Shown here piece after piece: positions 45,120 through 52,850 of a stretch of 64,000 nt of DNA; the first letter of the stretch is position 1, and each line of letters starts with the position of its first letter. Origin of the DNA: Acidobacteriota bacterium (GTDB lineage Bacteria; Acidobacteriota; Terriglobia; Terriglobales; Acidobacteriaceae); NCBI GenBank assembly GCA_021780075.1, contig JAJXZL010000005.1:248001-312000 (forward strand), in the 5' to 3' direction. Under the pieces are notes generated by a model. That model did not search any database and was not told where the DNA came from. It worked only from the letters and a program-made list of their open reading frames with translations. A program made the translations under genes and the position numbers.

Positions 45120-46010
45120 TTATCGGCGGCGGCGCTTACCCGGCCAGCGCAATTGGCCATCTAGTTCCTTCAAGAGCGCATCGTCTTCGTTCTCTTCCTC
45201 CGCGTAGACCGCTCCACGTTCATCGCGGAACTTCCGCCCGGGCACTTCGCCGTTTTCAAACCATAGCAGCGACAGCGTCTGATCCCACTGTGGGAGGTGC
45301 CGGGCTTCTTCCAGCAAGGTCCCGCCGCGCTCCCAATCATTGAACCAAACATCGGCGTCCACCGCATCTCGGCTCTCAAAGGAAGTACCTGCGCGCACCT
45401 TCTTCGCGAGCGAACCCTCTGGGATGTCAAGGCGGGGCGGAATCCAAGCCGGTGCATCCTTGAGTGGCTTCGATCTCGATGCGTACCTCACCTTGCCTTG
45501 TTCAGAAAGCACAAAGGCCACCGGCTCGCTGACGACAGCTGCATACCGCGAGCCCGTTGCCGTCACCGATGCCTGGAAACGCTCTGCCAAATCATCGATG
45601 GACGACAAACCAATGCTTGCCCTTTCCACTTCCGGCTGGAAGAGGTTGTAGGGCAGGAGCAGTTCCGCAGCAAAGACGTCACAGAGGATTTCGGCCAACG
45701 GCCGTTTCGCATAGCTCCACCACAGCAGGCTCTCGTGCTGGGAAGGCAATCCCAGCCAGAGATGAGCGATCTCGTGACAAACGGTGAACCTTTGGCGTTC
45801 CGGCCTGTCGTTCGCATTCGTGCAGATGAAGCGCTTCCCATTCATCTCGAAACAGGATCCGGCTTCGTCGGGTCCCATATCGGCCTGGGGCCGGATGACG
45901 GCTCCGACCTCCTTGGCGTACAGTTCGACCGGCAGAGGGATTGCTGTGGGATTCACCTTCCTCACCAGCTCCCGAGCCTTGAGGACAGCTTGGAATTCAT
46001 CCATTCCCAT
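45120..46010 (-). CDS. ImmA/IrrE-family metallopeptidase
   Basis: A zinc peptidase of about 296 residues. ATG 46010 has AAGGAAG upstream; ATG 46004 is an alternative. The active site is FTVCHEIAHLWLGL (HEXXH) with LAEILCDVFAAELLLP providing the third ligand region, the IrrE/ImmA arrangement. A C-terminal extension (about 130 residues) is unassigned. The gene overlaps the XRE repressor gene by 14 bases. In known pairs ImmA cleaves the repressor to switch on the target genes; here the target is plausibly the divergent ubiquitin-like operon. Confidence 0.85.
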   Translation of the reverse strand: MGMDEFQAVLKARELVRKVNPTAIPLPVELYAKEVGAVIRPQADMGPDEAGSCFEMNGKRFICTNANDRPERQRFTVCHEIAHLWLGLPSQHESLLWWSYAKRPLAEILCDVFAAELLLPYNLFQPEVERASIGLSSIDDLAERFQASVTATGSRYAAVVSEPVAFVLSEQGKVRYASRSKPLKDAPAWIPPRLDIPEGSLAKKVRAGTSFESRDAVDADVWFNDWERGGTLLEEARHLPQWDQTLSLLWFENGEVPGRKFRDERGAVYAEEENEDDALLKELDGQLRWPGKRRRR

Positions 46011-46389
46011 TCTCTTCCTTGAGGATTCTTCGAATTCTCTCAATTAACTTTGCGTGTTCCGGTCTTCCTGCGCCGCGGAAGGCCATGCCCGCTGCGGCGC
46101 TGAACTCTTCGATCGTCACGGTCGGGTCGGTGAGAACATGCTCTACAAGTCCGGTGTCGACCTGCGGATGCGCGGCGAGATAGCGCAGCATTTCTGCCTC
46201 CCGCCTGGGAGCCTTCAGGGCCCGGATCAGCTTGGTCAAAGCCTCGTCCGAGGGGGATTCCTTCTTTCCGTTTTCCAAACGGTAGACGTAAGCATGGTCG
46301 ATTTCGGCAAGTTGCCCCAATTCGCGTAGAGAGAGACGGCGCTCCTCGCGCAGACTTTGAAGCAGCAACCCAAATGCGGGCTGAGCCAT
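45997..46389 (-). CDS. XRE-family helix-turn-helix repressor
   Basis: A 130-residue regulator. ATG 46389 has AGGAGGTGCA directly upstream; the longer frame to 46794 crosses the opposite gene and is rejected. Residues 8-65 are a Cro/C1-type HTH (LLQSLREERRLSLRELGQLA, DHAYVYRLENGKKESPSDE). The rest is helical. It is divergent from the ubiquitin-like operon and overlaps the ImmA peptidase gene, the classic repressor/antirepressor pair. A perfect 7+7 inverted repeat lies in its upstream region. Confidence 0.85.
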   Translation of the reverse strand: MAQPAFGLLLQSLREERRLSLRELGQLAEIDHAYVYRLENGKKESPSDEALTKLIRALKAPRREAEMLRYLAAHPQVDTGLVEHVLTDPTVTIEEFSAAAGMAFRGAGRPEHAKLIERIRRILKEENGNG

Positions 46390-46400
46390 TGCACCTCCTA

Positions 46401-46446
46401 TTGACATGGGTTGGGGTTCTGATATTCTGTTGTCTGTATAGACAAC
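46401..46446 (+). promoter_or_regulatory. promoter of the ubiquitin-like operon with XRE operator
   Basis: TTGACA (46401-46406) and TATTCT (46423-46428) with a 16-base spacer form a strong sigma-70-type promoter pointing to the operon. Immediately after the -10 box is GTTGTCTGTATAGACAAC (46429-46446), seven-base perfect arms around GTAT. The palindrome covers the expected transcription start, so a bound XRE protein would repress. It also lies just upstream of the divergent XRE gene, so autoregulation is likely. Confidence 0.6.
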
Positions 46447-46587
46447 ACACCTTGCGGTTCCGCTGTGCGGTATAGATCGGTTAAGAAAGCGCGGGGGCGA
46501 AAGATGTTGCCCATGCAGACACCAATCATGGCACTTTCCCGCCACCGAACGCAAGTGGCCGGCGAGAAGCGCCCATAGGAGATGGCA

Positions 46588-47127
46588 ATGACCGGTGAAG
46601 CAATCGAGCTGTTCATCCACAGCCAGGGCGCGAAGCCCAAGGCGGCTGTGGCGGGCTCGCACGAAGTCCTCCGGGACGTGCTGGTGCGAGCGGAAGTCAT
46701 AACCGAAGGCCAGCAGGAGCTGCTGGTCTTTGTCGGCGAGTGGGAGGAGGCTCTGAGCGAGGTCGCCGAAATCGAGAACGGAGAAGACAGTCACGCTCCA
46801 GTCGATGTCTCACTCACTATCGAAGCTTTGGAACTCGACCGTCACCACCATTTGCACGTGCATCGGTGCAAGCGGGTCGCTGTAGAGGTTCGCTTCAACG
46901 GCGTTACTAAGCGGCACCGTTTCTCTCCTGCCACGACCATCGCCGTCGTGACCCAGTGGGCTCGGAAGAAGTTCAACCTCGATCCCGCCGCGGGAGCTGA
47001 CTACGTTCTCGAGATCTGCGACACCACGAAGCATCCCCGGCCGAACGAGCATCTCGGCGAGTTGGTGGAGCCACCTATGTGCGCCATCTGCTTCAAGCTC
47101 GTCAGGGAGATCACGCCGCAAGGATAG
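46588..47127 (+). CDS. ubiquitin-like protein with probable tandem beta-grasp domains
   Basis: A 179-residue protein, first gene of a ubiquitin-like conjugation operon. AGGAG six bases upstream favours ATG 46588 over ATG 46582. The second half (VAVEVRFNGVTKRHRFSPAT, VVTQWARKKFNLDPAAG, DYVLEICDTTKHPRPNEHLG) has beta-grasp features, and the first half (AIELFIHSQGAKPKAAVAGS, LRDVLVRAEVI) may be another copy. The protein ends ...ITPQG, a C-terminal Gly that could be conjugated without trimming. Resembles bacterial ISG15-like/multiubiquitin proteins of the Bil/Bub type. Confidence 0.7.
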   Translation: MTGEAIELFIHSQGAKPKAAVAGSHEVLRDVLVRAEVITEGQQELLVFVGEWEEALSEVAEIENGEDSHAPVDVSLTIEALELDRHHHLHVHRCKRVAVEVRFNGVTKRHRFSPATTIAVVTQWARKKFNLDPAAGADYVLEICDTTKHPRPNEHLGELVEPPMCAICFKLVREITPQG

Positions 47128-47131
47128 TCCG

Positions 47132-47626
47132 ATGGAGAAACCCGATCAGCGGCTCTTCGAATCCGACCTCGCCTCAGCAGAGTTCCGCGCCGGCGCCCTG
47201 AAGGGACTCTGGGGTCTTGCCGGCGAGAAGGTTCTGCCGGAGCAGCCGGCATGGCCTCTGCGGATCCTCTGGGTCGAAGCAGCGCCGCGGGCGGGAGCCC
47301 CGGACCGCTTTTATCTCAGGCTGGACCTCGACGGCTATAGAACCGTGCCTCCCACCGGAACTTTCTGGGATCCGAGCACCCAAGCAGCGCTCGGGTCAGA
47401 GAAGCGACCGAAAGGGAAAAAGGACAGCCGATTCGCCAAGGTATTCAGAACGGACTGGAAGGACGGACTGGCTTTCTACCACCCCTACGACCGGGTCGCG
47501 GTCGAAGGGCATGACAGATGGCTGACAGAACAGCCGAGCCTGGTCTGGGACAGCAGCCACACCATCGTCGACCATCTCGAAGAGATTCACTCGCTCTTGC
47601 ACTCGGGAGACTACGTTGGCCTCTGA
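47132..47626 (+). CDS. E2-fold protein lacking a catalytic cysteine
   Basis: A 164-residue protein, second gene of the operon. The middle (DRFYLRLDLDGYRTVPPTGT, DGLAFYHPYDRVAVEGHDRW) and C-terminus (HLEEIHSLLHSGDYVGL) follow the prokaryotic E2 pattern, in which the Cys normally sits where LAFYHPYDR reads Phe/Tyr. There is no Cys anywhere in the protein. It may be a non-catalytic E2 fold that holds the Ubl, as RWD/UEV proteins do in eukaryotes. Overlaps the next gene. Confidence 0.6.
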   Translation: MEKPDQRLFESDLASAEFRAGALKGLWGLAGEKVLPEQPAWPLRILWVEAAPRAGAPDRFYLRLDLDGYRTVPPTGTFWDPSTQAALGSEKRPKGKKDSRFAKVFRTDWKDGLAFYHPYDRVAVEGHDRWLTEQPSLVWDSSHTIVDHLEEIHSLLHSGDYVGL

Positions 47627-48116
47627 CTCCATGCGCGCACGCGTAAGAAGAATAGCCGTCTATCTCTGGAAGAAACTGGTCCTCGACCTGCGCCGCCGCG
47701 GGCGGCGACGCAGCGAGAGCGGAGCCTTTCTGCTGGCTTCCGTGAGTAGCACATCGAGTCAAGTGACCTCTTATGTTTGTTATGACGATCTCGATCCTGA
47801 TGCCTACCATGGAGGCGCCATCGCCTTTCACGCTGTCGGGCACGCCGCGCTTTGGGAGCATTGTGAGACGAAAGGGCTGCGCGTGCTTGCCGACGTCCAC
47901 ACACATCCCGGCAGCTATGTCCGGCAGAGCCCGATCGATCAGCGCAATCCGATGATCCCCCTGCAAGGCCATCTGGCTCTTATTCTGCCGAACTTCGCCC
48001 ATACGCCCTGGTGGACCCTCGATACCGCAGGAATCTACGAGTATCTCGGCAACTTCGCATGGCGCAGCTACTCCCCGGCGGATGGGAAGCGGCCGGTGCG
48101 ACTAACTCTCTGGTGA
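47616..48116 (+). CDS. JAMM/Mov34-type (JAB) metallopeptidase, likely deconjugase
   Basis: A 166-residue peptidase, third gene of the operon. TTG 47616 with GGGAG at suitable spacing is preferred; ATG 47631 is an alternative with poor spacing. The zinc site is complete: Glu35 (SESGAFLLA), His95 and His97 followed by P-x7-S-x2-D (VHTHPGSYVRQSPIDQ; Ser105, Asp108). JAMM enzymes cleave isopeptide bonds of ubiquitin-like tags. In Bil/Bub-type systems this role is processing or removal of the Ubl. Confidence 0.85.
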   Translation: MASDSMRARVRRIAVYLWKKLVLDLRRRGRRRSESGAFLLASVSSTSSQVTSYVCYDDLDPDAYHGGAIAFHAVGHAALWEHCETKGLRVLADVHTHPGSYVRQSPIDQRNPMIPLQGHLALILPNFAHTPWWTLDTAGIYEYLGNFAWRSYSPADGKRPVRLTLW

Positions 48117-48124
48117 AGGTCGAT

Positions 48125-49570
48125 ATGAGCCGACGTGAGATGACACTTTCCCGTATTTCGAAACTGCTGGTCGATAGCGAGGAGCTGTCTCTCGAGGAAG
48201 CACTGGCACGGCGCGAGCGCTTCCAGATCACGCTTCGATGCGGCCCGGATGTCGCCGGCTCCCGTACCTTGCAACTGGCGGCGCTGACGGCCGCGGGCAT
48301 TGCCGCGAGGTGTTTTCCTGGCGCGGTGAGGGTCGTATTGGACAAAGCACTCGCCGGCGCAAACCTCGTCGTTCCGCCGCTCACTGAGGGGAGCTTTGCA
48401 GCGGCGTTGGAAAATCTCGTCGGAGCACGGAATCTCCATTTATCGATCCCGGCTGAGACGGGCGGAAGGGTTCTTTTGTTTGGCAACGCATCTCCAGTGC
48501 CCGGTTCACTTCGCGCTACCTTCGATGGCTGGATAGCGCAGGTTGGGCCGGCAGGGTTCGTCCCCCGGCTCGCGGAGCGGCCTTTCTGCCCTCTCGCCGG
48601 TGTGCTGGCAGGATCACTTGCCGTTTCCGAAATCTTTCTGTCGTTTGCTGAACTGAATATCGCTGCCACCCGAAGACAGACTGGGCTTTCGCTGTGGCGT
48701 CCGGATCTCCCGCATTTTGATTCCGAGGCGCAGGGACCGCAGGTTCAGTTCCTACCCCGGGATCTCTGGGTCCTGGGCCTCGGGCACCTCGGCAACGCGT
48801 ACCTCTGGAGCCTAGCGGCCCTGCCGTATCTGGAGCCTGAGGCTGTACGGGTCTATCTCAATGATTTCGATTCGGTCGAAGCCGAGAATTATGAGACAGG
48901 CTTGATCTTCACACCTGCCGACAAGGGCGATCTCAAAACGCGAGTCTGCAGTGATTGGCTGGAGAAGCGCGGGTTTTGCACACGTTTACTGGAGCGACCT
49001 TTCGACGCGCATTTTCGCCGCCGCGCTGTCGAACCGATCGAACCTGGCTTAGCGCTCTGCGGATTTGATTCCAATCCGGCACGGCAGCTACTTCCCGGCG
49101 CCAACTTCGTGCGCGTGATGGAAAGCGGCCTCGGTGGCACCAAGCACAACTTCGACACGATCAGCTTTCATTCGTTGCCCAATCCGAGGCCCGCCGCTGA
49201 TCTCTGGCCCGACCTTGGCCCAGAAGAGCGGGACAGGCAGAGAGAGGAGTGGGAGCGAATTGCACGGGAGAACCCCGGCTACGCGGGACTCGGCGAGGAC
49301 ATCTGCGGGCGCACGGAACTTGCCGGAAAGTCCGTTGCAGTCCCTTTCGTTGGTGCTACCGCAGCCACCCTGGTAGTGGCCGAAACGCTGCGGGTGCTGC
49401 ACGGCGGGCCCGCCTACTTGGGCATCAAGTTGTCCCTTTCGGACCCGAACAGCGTATCGGCAATCCGCAATGGAAACTATACGGCCCAAGACTCGGCCGG
49501 TATCGCATTCTGCGAAGCGGAGACAGAAGGTGAGGAATTGATCGCGTTGGCCGACGGATCTGACCAATAG
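48125..49570 (+). CDS. E1-like ThiF-family adenylyltransferase with long N-terminal domain
   Basis: A 481-residue activating enzyme, last gene of the operon. GAAGG upstream of ATG 48125 decides this start; the overlapping GTG 48113 is an alternative. Residues 1-200 form an N-terminal domain that may be a second, inactive adenylation-like module. The ThiF core begins with the Rossmann motif WVLGLGHLGNAYLWSLA (about residue 215), YLNDFDSVEAENYETG (ribose/metal site), and has a candidate catalytic Cys in GEDICGRTELAGKSV (about 392). It would activate the C-terminal Gly of the Ubl. Confidence 0.85.
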   Translation: MSRREMTLSRISKLLVDSEELSLEEALARRERFQITLRCGPDVAGSRTLQLAALTAAGIAARCFPGAVRVVLDKALAGANLVVPPLTEGSFAAALENLVGARNLHLSIPAETGGRVLLFGNASPVPGSLRATFDGWIAQVGPAGFVPRLAERPFCPLAGVLAGSLAVSEIFLSFAELNIAATRRQTGLSLWRPDLPHFDSEAQGPQVQFLPRDLWVLGLGHLGNAYLWSLAALPYLEPEAVRVYLNDFDSVEAENYETGLIFTPADKGDLKTRVCSDWLEKRGFCTRLLERPFDAHFRRRAVEPIEPGLALCGFDSNPARQLLPGANFVRVMESGLGGTKHNFDTISFHSLPNPRPAADLWPDLGPEERDRQREEWERIARENPGYAGLGEDICGRTELAGKSVAVPFVGATAATLVVAETLRVLHGGPAYLGIKLSLSDPNSVSAIRNGNYTAQDSAGIAFCEAETEGEELIALADGSDQ

Positions 49571-49624
49571 CGGCAGGGAGCCGAGAACTCGTACTGGTTG
49601 CCTTGGTACCAGTAAACTGGCAGC

Positions 49625-51721
49625 GTGAAATTCTTCTCTTTTGCGAGAGCAGTTCGTACTCCAGAAAAGAAGCGCCCCTACGAGGTAATCGCCGATGCGC
49701 TTCAGGCCTGGGAAGATGGCGATGTCGCGCGCGCCGATCAGTTGTTCAGAGGGGGCATCGCAGCCTACCAAATCAGTGAACCAGATGGGGTCGATTTTGC
49801 CCTCGGACGTTATGGTGCCTTCTTGCTGGATCAGAACCGTCCGGCGGACGCAGAACGCGTGCTCGAACAAGCAATCGATCTCAAGACTGATATTCCAGCG
49901 ATATGGTCCGACTATCTCAGCATTCCTGCAAGCCGGTATGACATCGACGCGTTCAAGCGCGCGGTATTAAAGCTCGACTCCCGCAGGACAGGCGGGCAAG
50001 CCCCAGAATTCCTTCTGTCGCATGCACGGTCCGCGGACCGCGAAGGCGCAACAGCCTTCGCAGAGGAACTCGCACGTTGGGTTATAGAACGATGTGCGCG
50101 TGTACAGGATAACGAAGGGAGATGGGCGGGTATTGGCGACCTCGGCCGCATTCTGGAGCGAAGTGGGCGGCTCGAAGAAGCGATGAAGCACTGGCGCGCC
50201 GCTTTCAACGAAGGAAGCCGTGACCCCGAGACAATTACCCGGCTGTCAATGCACCTTGAGCGGGCGAAGAATTATGGCGCCGCCGCAGAGGTAATTCGGG
50301 AAGCGTTGACCCGGCGATTGCCCGCGAATACAGAGGAAGCTCTGCAGAAGCGGCTCGCACGCTGCGAGGAAAAGGGCGAGCCGGCCGGTAAGAAGCCCAA
50401 AAGACGTGCACAGATACCTGCCTACTCTATTCGTCAGGATTCGGCTCGCTTCGAGCCGCTATTCCAGGTTCGCTTGAAGTCATCGGTTGCAGATCTCACT
50501 GTGGTGAATAATGCCGTTCGGTGCGTTCTAACCTCTAAGGAATTCTCCACCCTCGTTGATCTCGATTGCCGGAGCGGTCTTGAGATCCACTGGGTCGACA
50601 ATTTGCCGCGCTTCACTCACGTGCTCAATGCGCCCGATGGCCGGTCGATTGGCATCTGCCGAACGGCAGCGGTCGGCCGGGGACCGACACTGCTGCGATT
50701 CTTGAGTGCCGACGGCCAGTTGACCACCGAAACATCCGTGCCCGACGCAACCTCTGAGGTCGCCTTAGGCCCCGACCTTTGGTATGTCGGGTGCCGGAAC
50801 GGCTTCCTTTATGGATTCGGATTCGAAGGGCGCCAGCGATGGGCCTGGGAGACACCGGGCGCAAGTCAGTCCACCGATAACGTCTATTTCCGGTCGTGTC
50901 CATACTATGTTTCATCTCGGGGGTTGTTTGCCGTAGTTGCCAGCATGGGGAATATATACGCCGTCAGTCCGACCGGCAGGACATTGTGGCATGCAGCGAT
51001 TCCGAACGAACATCAGACCAAGTGGAATTTTACGGTTCCTGTTCCCGGCGCGGCACCTCTCCAGCAGCCGTACAAAGTTTTTGGTCTTCCTACTGGTGCG
51101 CCGCGAGATCAAGTCAAATCGGCATACCGGCGTCTGGCACTTGCGACCCATCCAGATCGTAATCCAAACAATTCCGAGGCAACCGCCAACTTTCGTCGAA
51201 TTCAAGAGGCATACGAGCGAATCCTTGCCGGACAAGGAGATAGCGCTTCGGCCGCAGGCGCGGGAATCACAATCAGTTTTGAGCTTCAGGGTATGGGGCC
51301 GACTGCGAGCTTCGTCACCGCCACGGGTGCAGGCGCGGTGATTGGATCATCGCAAGGTAGGGTCTACACGTTTGACGGAACGGGCAGCTTGCGGGACGCT
51401 CGAGTGCTTGGCGATGGTACTGTACGCGTCGCATTGCGCTCGGACGGCACTCTCGGCGCAACATGGTGCGATAACACGCTCCTCTTCTTCCGTGATGGAA
51501 AGGTGATCAACGCCGCGGAATCCGTTGCATGGCCCCGAGATCTGGCAATGTGGGGTGAACACGTTGTCCTGTGGCAGCGCGATGAGCTTACAGTATTCGA
51601 CCTCTTCGGACGCGCCCTGTACGCACTGGAATTCTCAAAGAGCATCGCGGGAGTCGCGATGCACGATGACGTACTGTACTGTGCTGCTGGAGCTCTAGTT
51701 GCATTCAGGAATCGCGAGTAG
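49625..51721 (+). CDS. TPR and beta-propeller protein with an inserted J-domain
   Basis: A 698-residue cytoplasmic protein starting at GTG 49625; no ribosome binding site is obvious. Residues 20-240 are tetratricopeptide-like repeats (RPADAERVLEQAIDLKTDIP, ERSGRLEEAMKHWRAAFNEG). Residues 280-690 resemble a propeller with PQQ/WD-like blades (VASMGNIYAVSPTGRTLWHA, VIGSSQGRVYTFDGTGS). Within it, about 482-538, is a complete J-domain (VKSAYRRLALATHPDRNPN with the HPD motif near 508). It follows the Ubl operon by 54 bases and may be co-transcribed. Probably recruits Hsp70; clients unknown. Confidence 0.75.
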   Translation: MKFFSFARAVRTPEKKRPYEVIADALQAWEDGDVARADQLFRGGIAAYQISEPDGVDFALGRYGAFLLDQNRPADAERVLEQAIDLKTDIPAIWSDYLSIPASRYDIDAFKRAVLKLDSRRTGGQAPEFLLSHARSADREGATAFAEELARWVIERCARVQDNEGRWAGIGDLGRILERSGRLEEAMKHWRAAFNEGSRDPETITRLSMHLERAKNYGAAAEVIREALTRRLPANTEEALQKRLARCEEKGEPAGKKPKRRAQIPAYSIRQDSARFEPLFQVRLKSSVADLTVVNNAVRCVLTSKEFSTLVDLDCRSGLEIHWVDNLPRFTHVLNAPDGRSIGICRTAAVGRGPTLLRFLSADGQLTTETSVPDATSEVALGPDLWYVGCRNGFLYGFGFEGRQRWAWETPGASQSTDNVYFRSCPYYVSSRGLFAVVASMGNIYAVSPTGRTLWHAAIPNEHQTKWNFTVPVPGAAPLQQPYKVFGLPTGAPRDQVKSAYRRLALATHPDRNPNNSEATANFRRIQEAYERILAGQGDSASAAGAGITISFELQGMGPTASFVTATGAGAVIGSSQGRVYTFDGTGSLRDARVLGDGTVRVALRSDGTLGATWCDNTLLFFRDGKVINAAESVAWPRDLAMWGEHVVLWQRDELTVFDLFGRALYALEFSKSIAGVAMHDDVLYCAAGALVAFRNRE

Positions 51722-52047
51722 TTCAGACTCGACGGCGCGATCGGATTAGGCGGCCCTGGAGTTCTTTTGTCCCGCGTCGACGCTCGGTGCGTCCTCAACG
51801 GGCGCTCGCCATATGCGTCTTTCCACCATTGCGCTCGTGTGTTCCAGCGCGCCGAGTGGCTCAATTCCCATCATGTTCGAACGCTGCAGAGCTCATAGAG
51901 CACTTCGACCTGCCGCAGCGTCCAGGTCGATGCAAAGCAGCGCCAGGAAACCCAGCCCGCTCTTTCGAGAATGCGCTGGCGGTGGTAAATCTTGAGAGTT
52001 ATCGTGATAGTAAGATACTCCGATTGGAGGGTTAACGTAGATCATGC
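51722..52047. other. intergenic region
   Basis: About 325 bases with no supported gene. The plus-strand frame 51787-52035 lacks a ribosome binding site. No repeats or terminator were identified. Confidence 0.35.
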
Positions 52048-52179
52048 TCATCTGGTTGCGGACGTAGGCGTCTGGGCTATCGCGTCCGTTCGATTAGCCT
52101 GCTCTTCGATCTCGTCAAGAAGGCTATCCAGTTCGGCGTCGATCTCAAATAGTGAATTCGATTCAGCTATCGCTGACAT
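52048..52179 (-). CDS. 43-residue protein, possible truncated phage Gp157-like
   Basis: MSAIAESNSLFEIDAELDSL.. to a stop after 43 residues. AGAAGGAGAA lies upstream of ATG 52179. The acidic helix LFEIDAELDSLLDEIEEQAN resembles the N-terminus of siphovirus Gp157-family proteins (from memory), which are normally about 160-200 residues, so this is likely a truncated or frameshifted copy. It follows RNase HI by 39 bases on the same strand. Confidence 0.4.
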   Translation of the reverse strand: MSAIAESNSLFEIDAELDSLLDEIEEQANRTDAIAQTPTSATR

Positions 52180-52218
52180 GGTTGTTCTCCTTCTGTGCGT
52201 GCGCGCCTGCGGGAACGT

Positions 52219-52677
52219 TCAGGCGGCAATTCGTTCCTGAACGGCAACTGCCCTGGCAGCTTCGTAGGCAAGCGCGTCGGCGCGTGATTGAATCGGATGG
52301 CCGGTGTGGCCTTTGACCCATAACCAACGAATTGTTCGATCTGTACTGAGCAGCAACAGTTCACGCCACAGTTCCTGGTGCTGCAACTCGAAGCCACGGC
52401 TGTTGCGCCAACCAAAACGCATCCAGCGGAAAACGCGAAAGCGCATTCCGTGGATCAGGAGTTCCGAGTCCGAGCGCAGTTCGATTCGTGCGCCGGCTGG
52501 CGTCAGGCGCAATGCCTCGACCGCGGCGCGGAGTTCCATTTCGGAGACGGTGGACCATGGAACCGATCCAGTGGTCTCTCGTCGTTTTGCACCTTGAATC
52601 ACGATCGCTGCCCAGCCGGCAGGACCAGGGTTGCCGATGGACGATCCATCGGTAAAGATGAAGAAAGATTTGTTCAC
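52219..52677 (-). CDS. ribonuclease HI
   Basis: Cleaves RNA in RNA-DNA hybrids. GTG 52677 with GGAG upstream is preferred; the frame is open to 52767 but adds no conserved sequence. All four catalytic acids are visible: Asp (FFIFTDGSSIGNPGPAGW), Glu (SEMELRAAVEAL), Asp (RIELRSDSELLI) and Asp (QSRADALAYEAA), with WVKGHTGHP. About 152 residues, the normal RNase HI length. Likely an accessory copy carried with the island. Confidence 0.85.
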   Translation of the reverse strand: MNKSFFIFTDGSSIGNPGPAGWAAIVIQGAKRRETTGSVPWSTVSEMELRAAVEALRLTPAGARIELRSDSELLIHGMRFRVFRWMRFGWRNSRGFELQHQELWRELLLLSTDRTIRWLWVKGHTGHPIQSRADALAYEAARAVAVQERIAA

Positions 52678-52850
52678 GGGGATGCTCCATCGAGCCTCGA
52701 TGAGCCGCTTGCGGTCAAACCTGGACAAAGAACATCTCGCCTCGCTCACCGAGTTCGGCGGATTCACGCAGAATGATCTCTGGAATCTTAGGACATCCCG
52801 AGGGATCGCAATGGCGTTCCAGAAGTACTATCGACTCGTAGTTCGCTCAC

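Noticed and set aside
45296-46022. Long plus-strand frames opposite the ImmA gene
   Set aside because: The minus strand encodes a clear HEXXH peptidase; the plus-strand frames are shadows.
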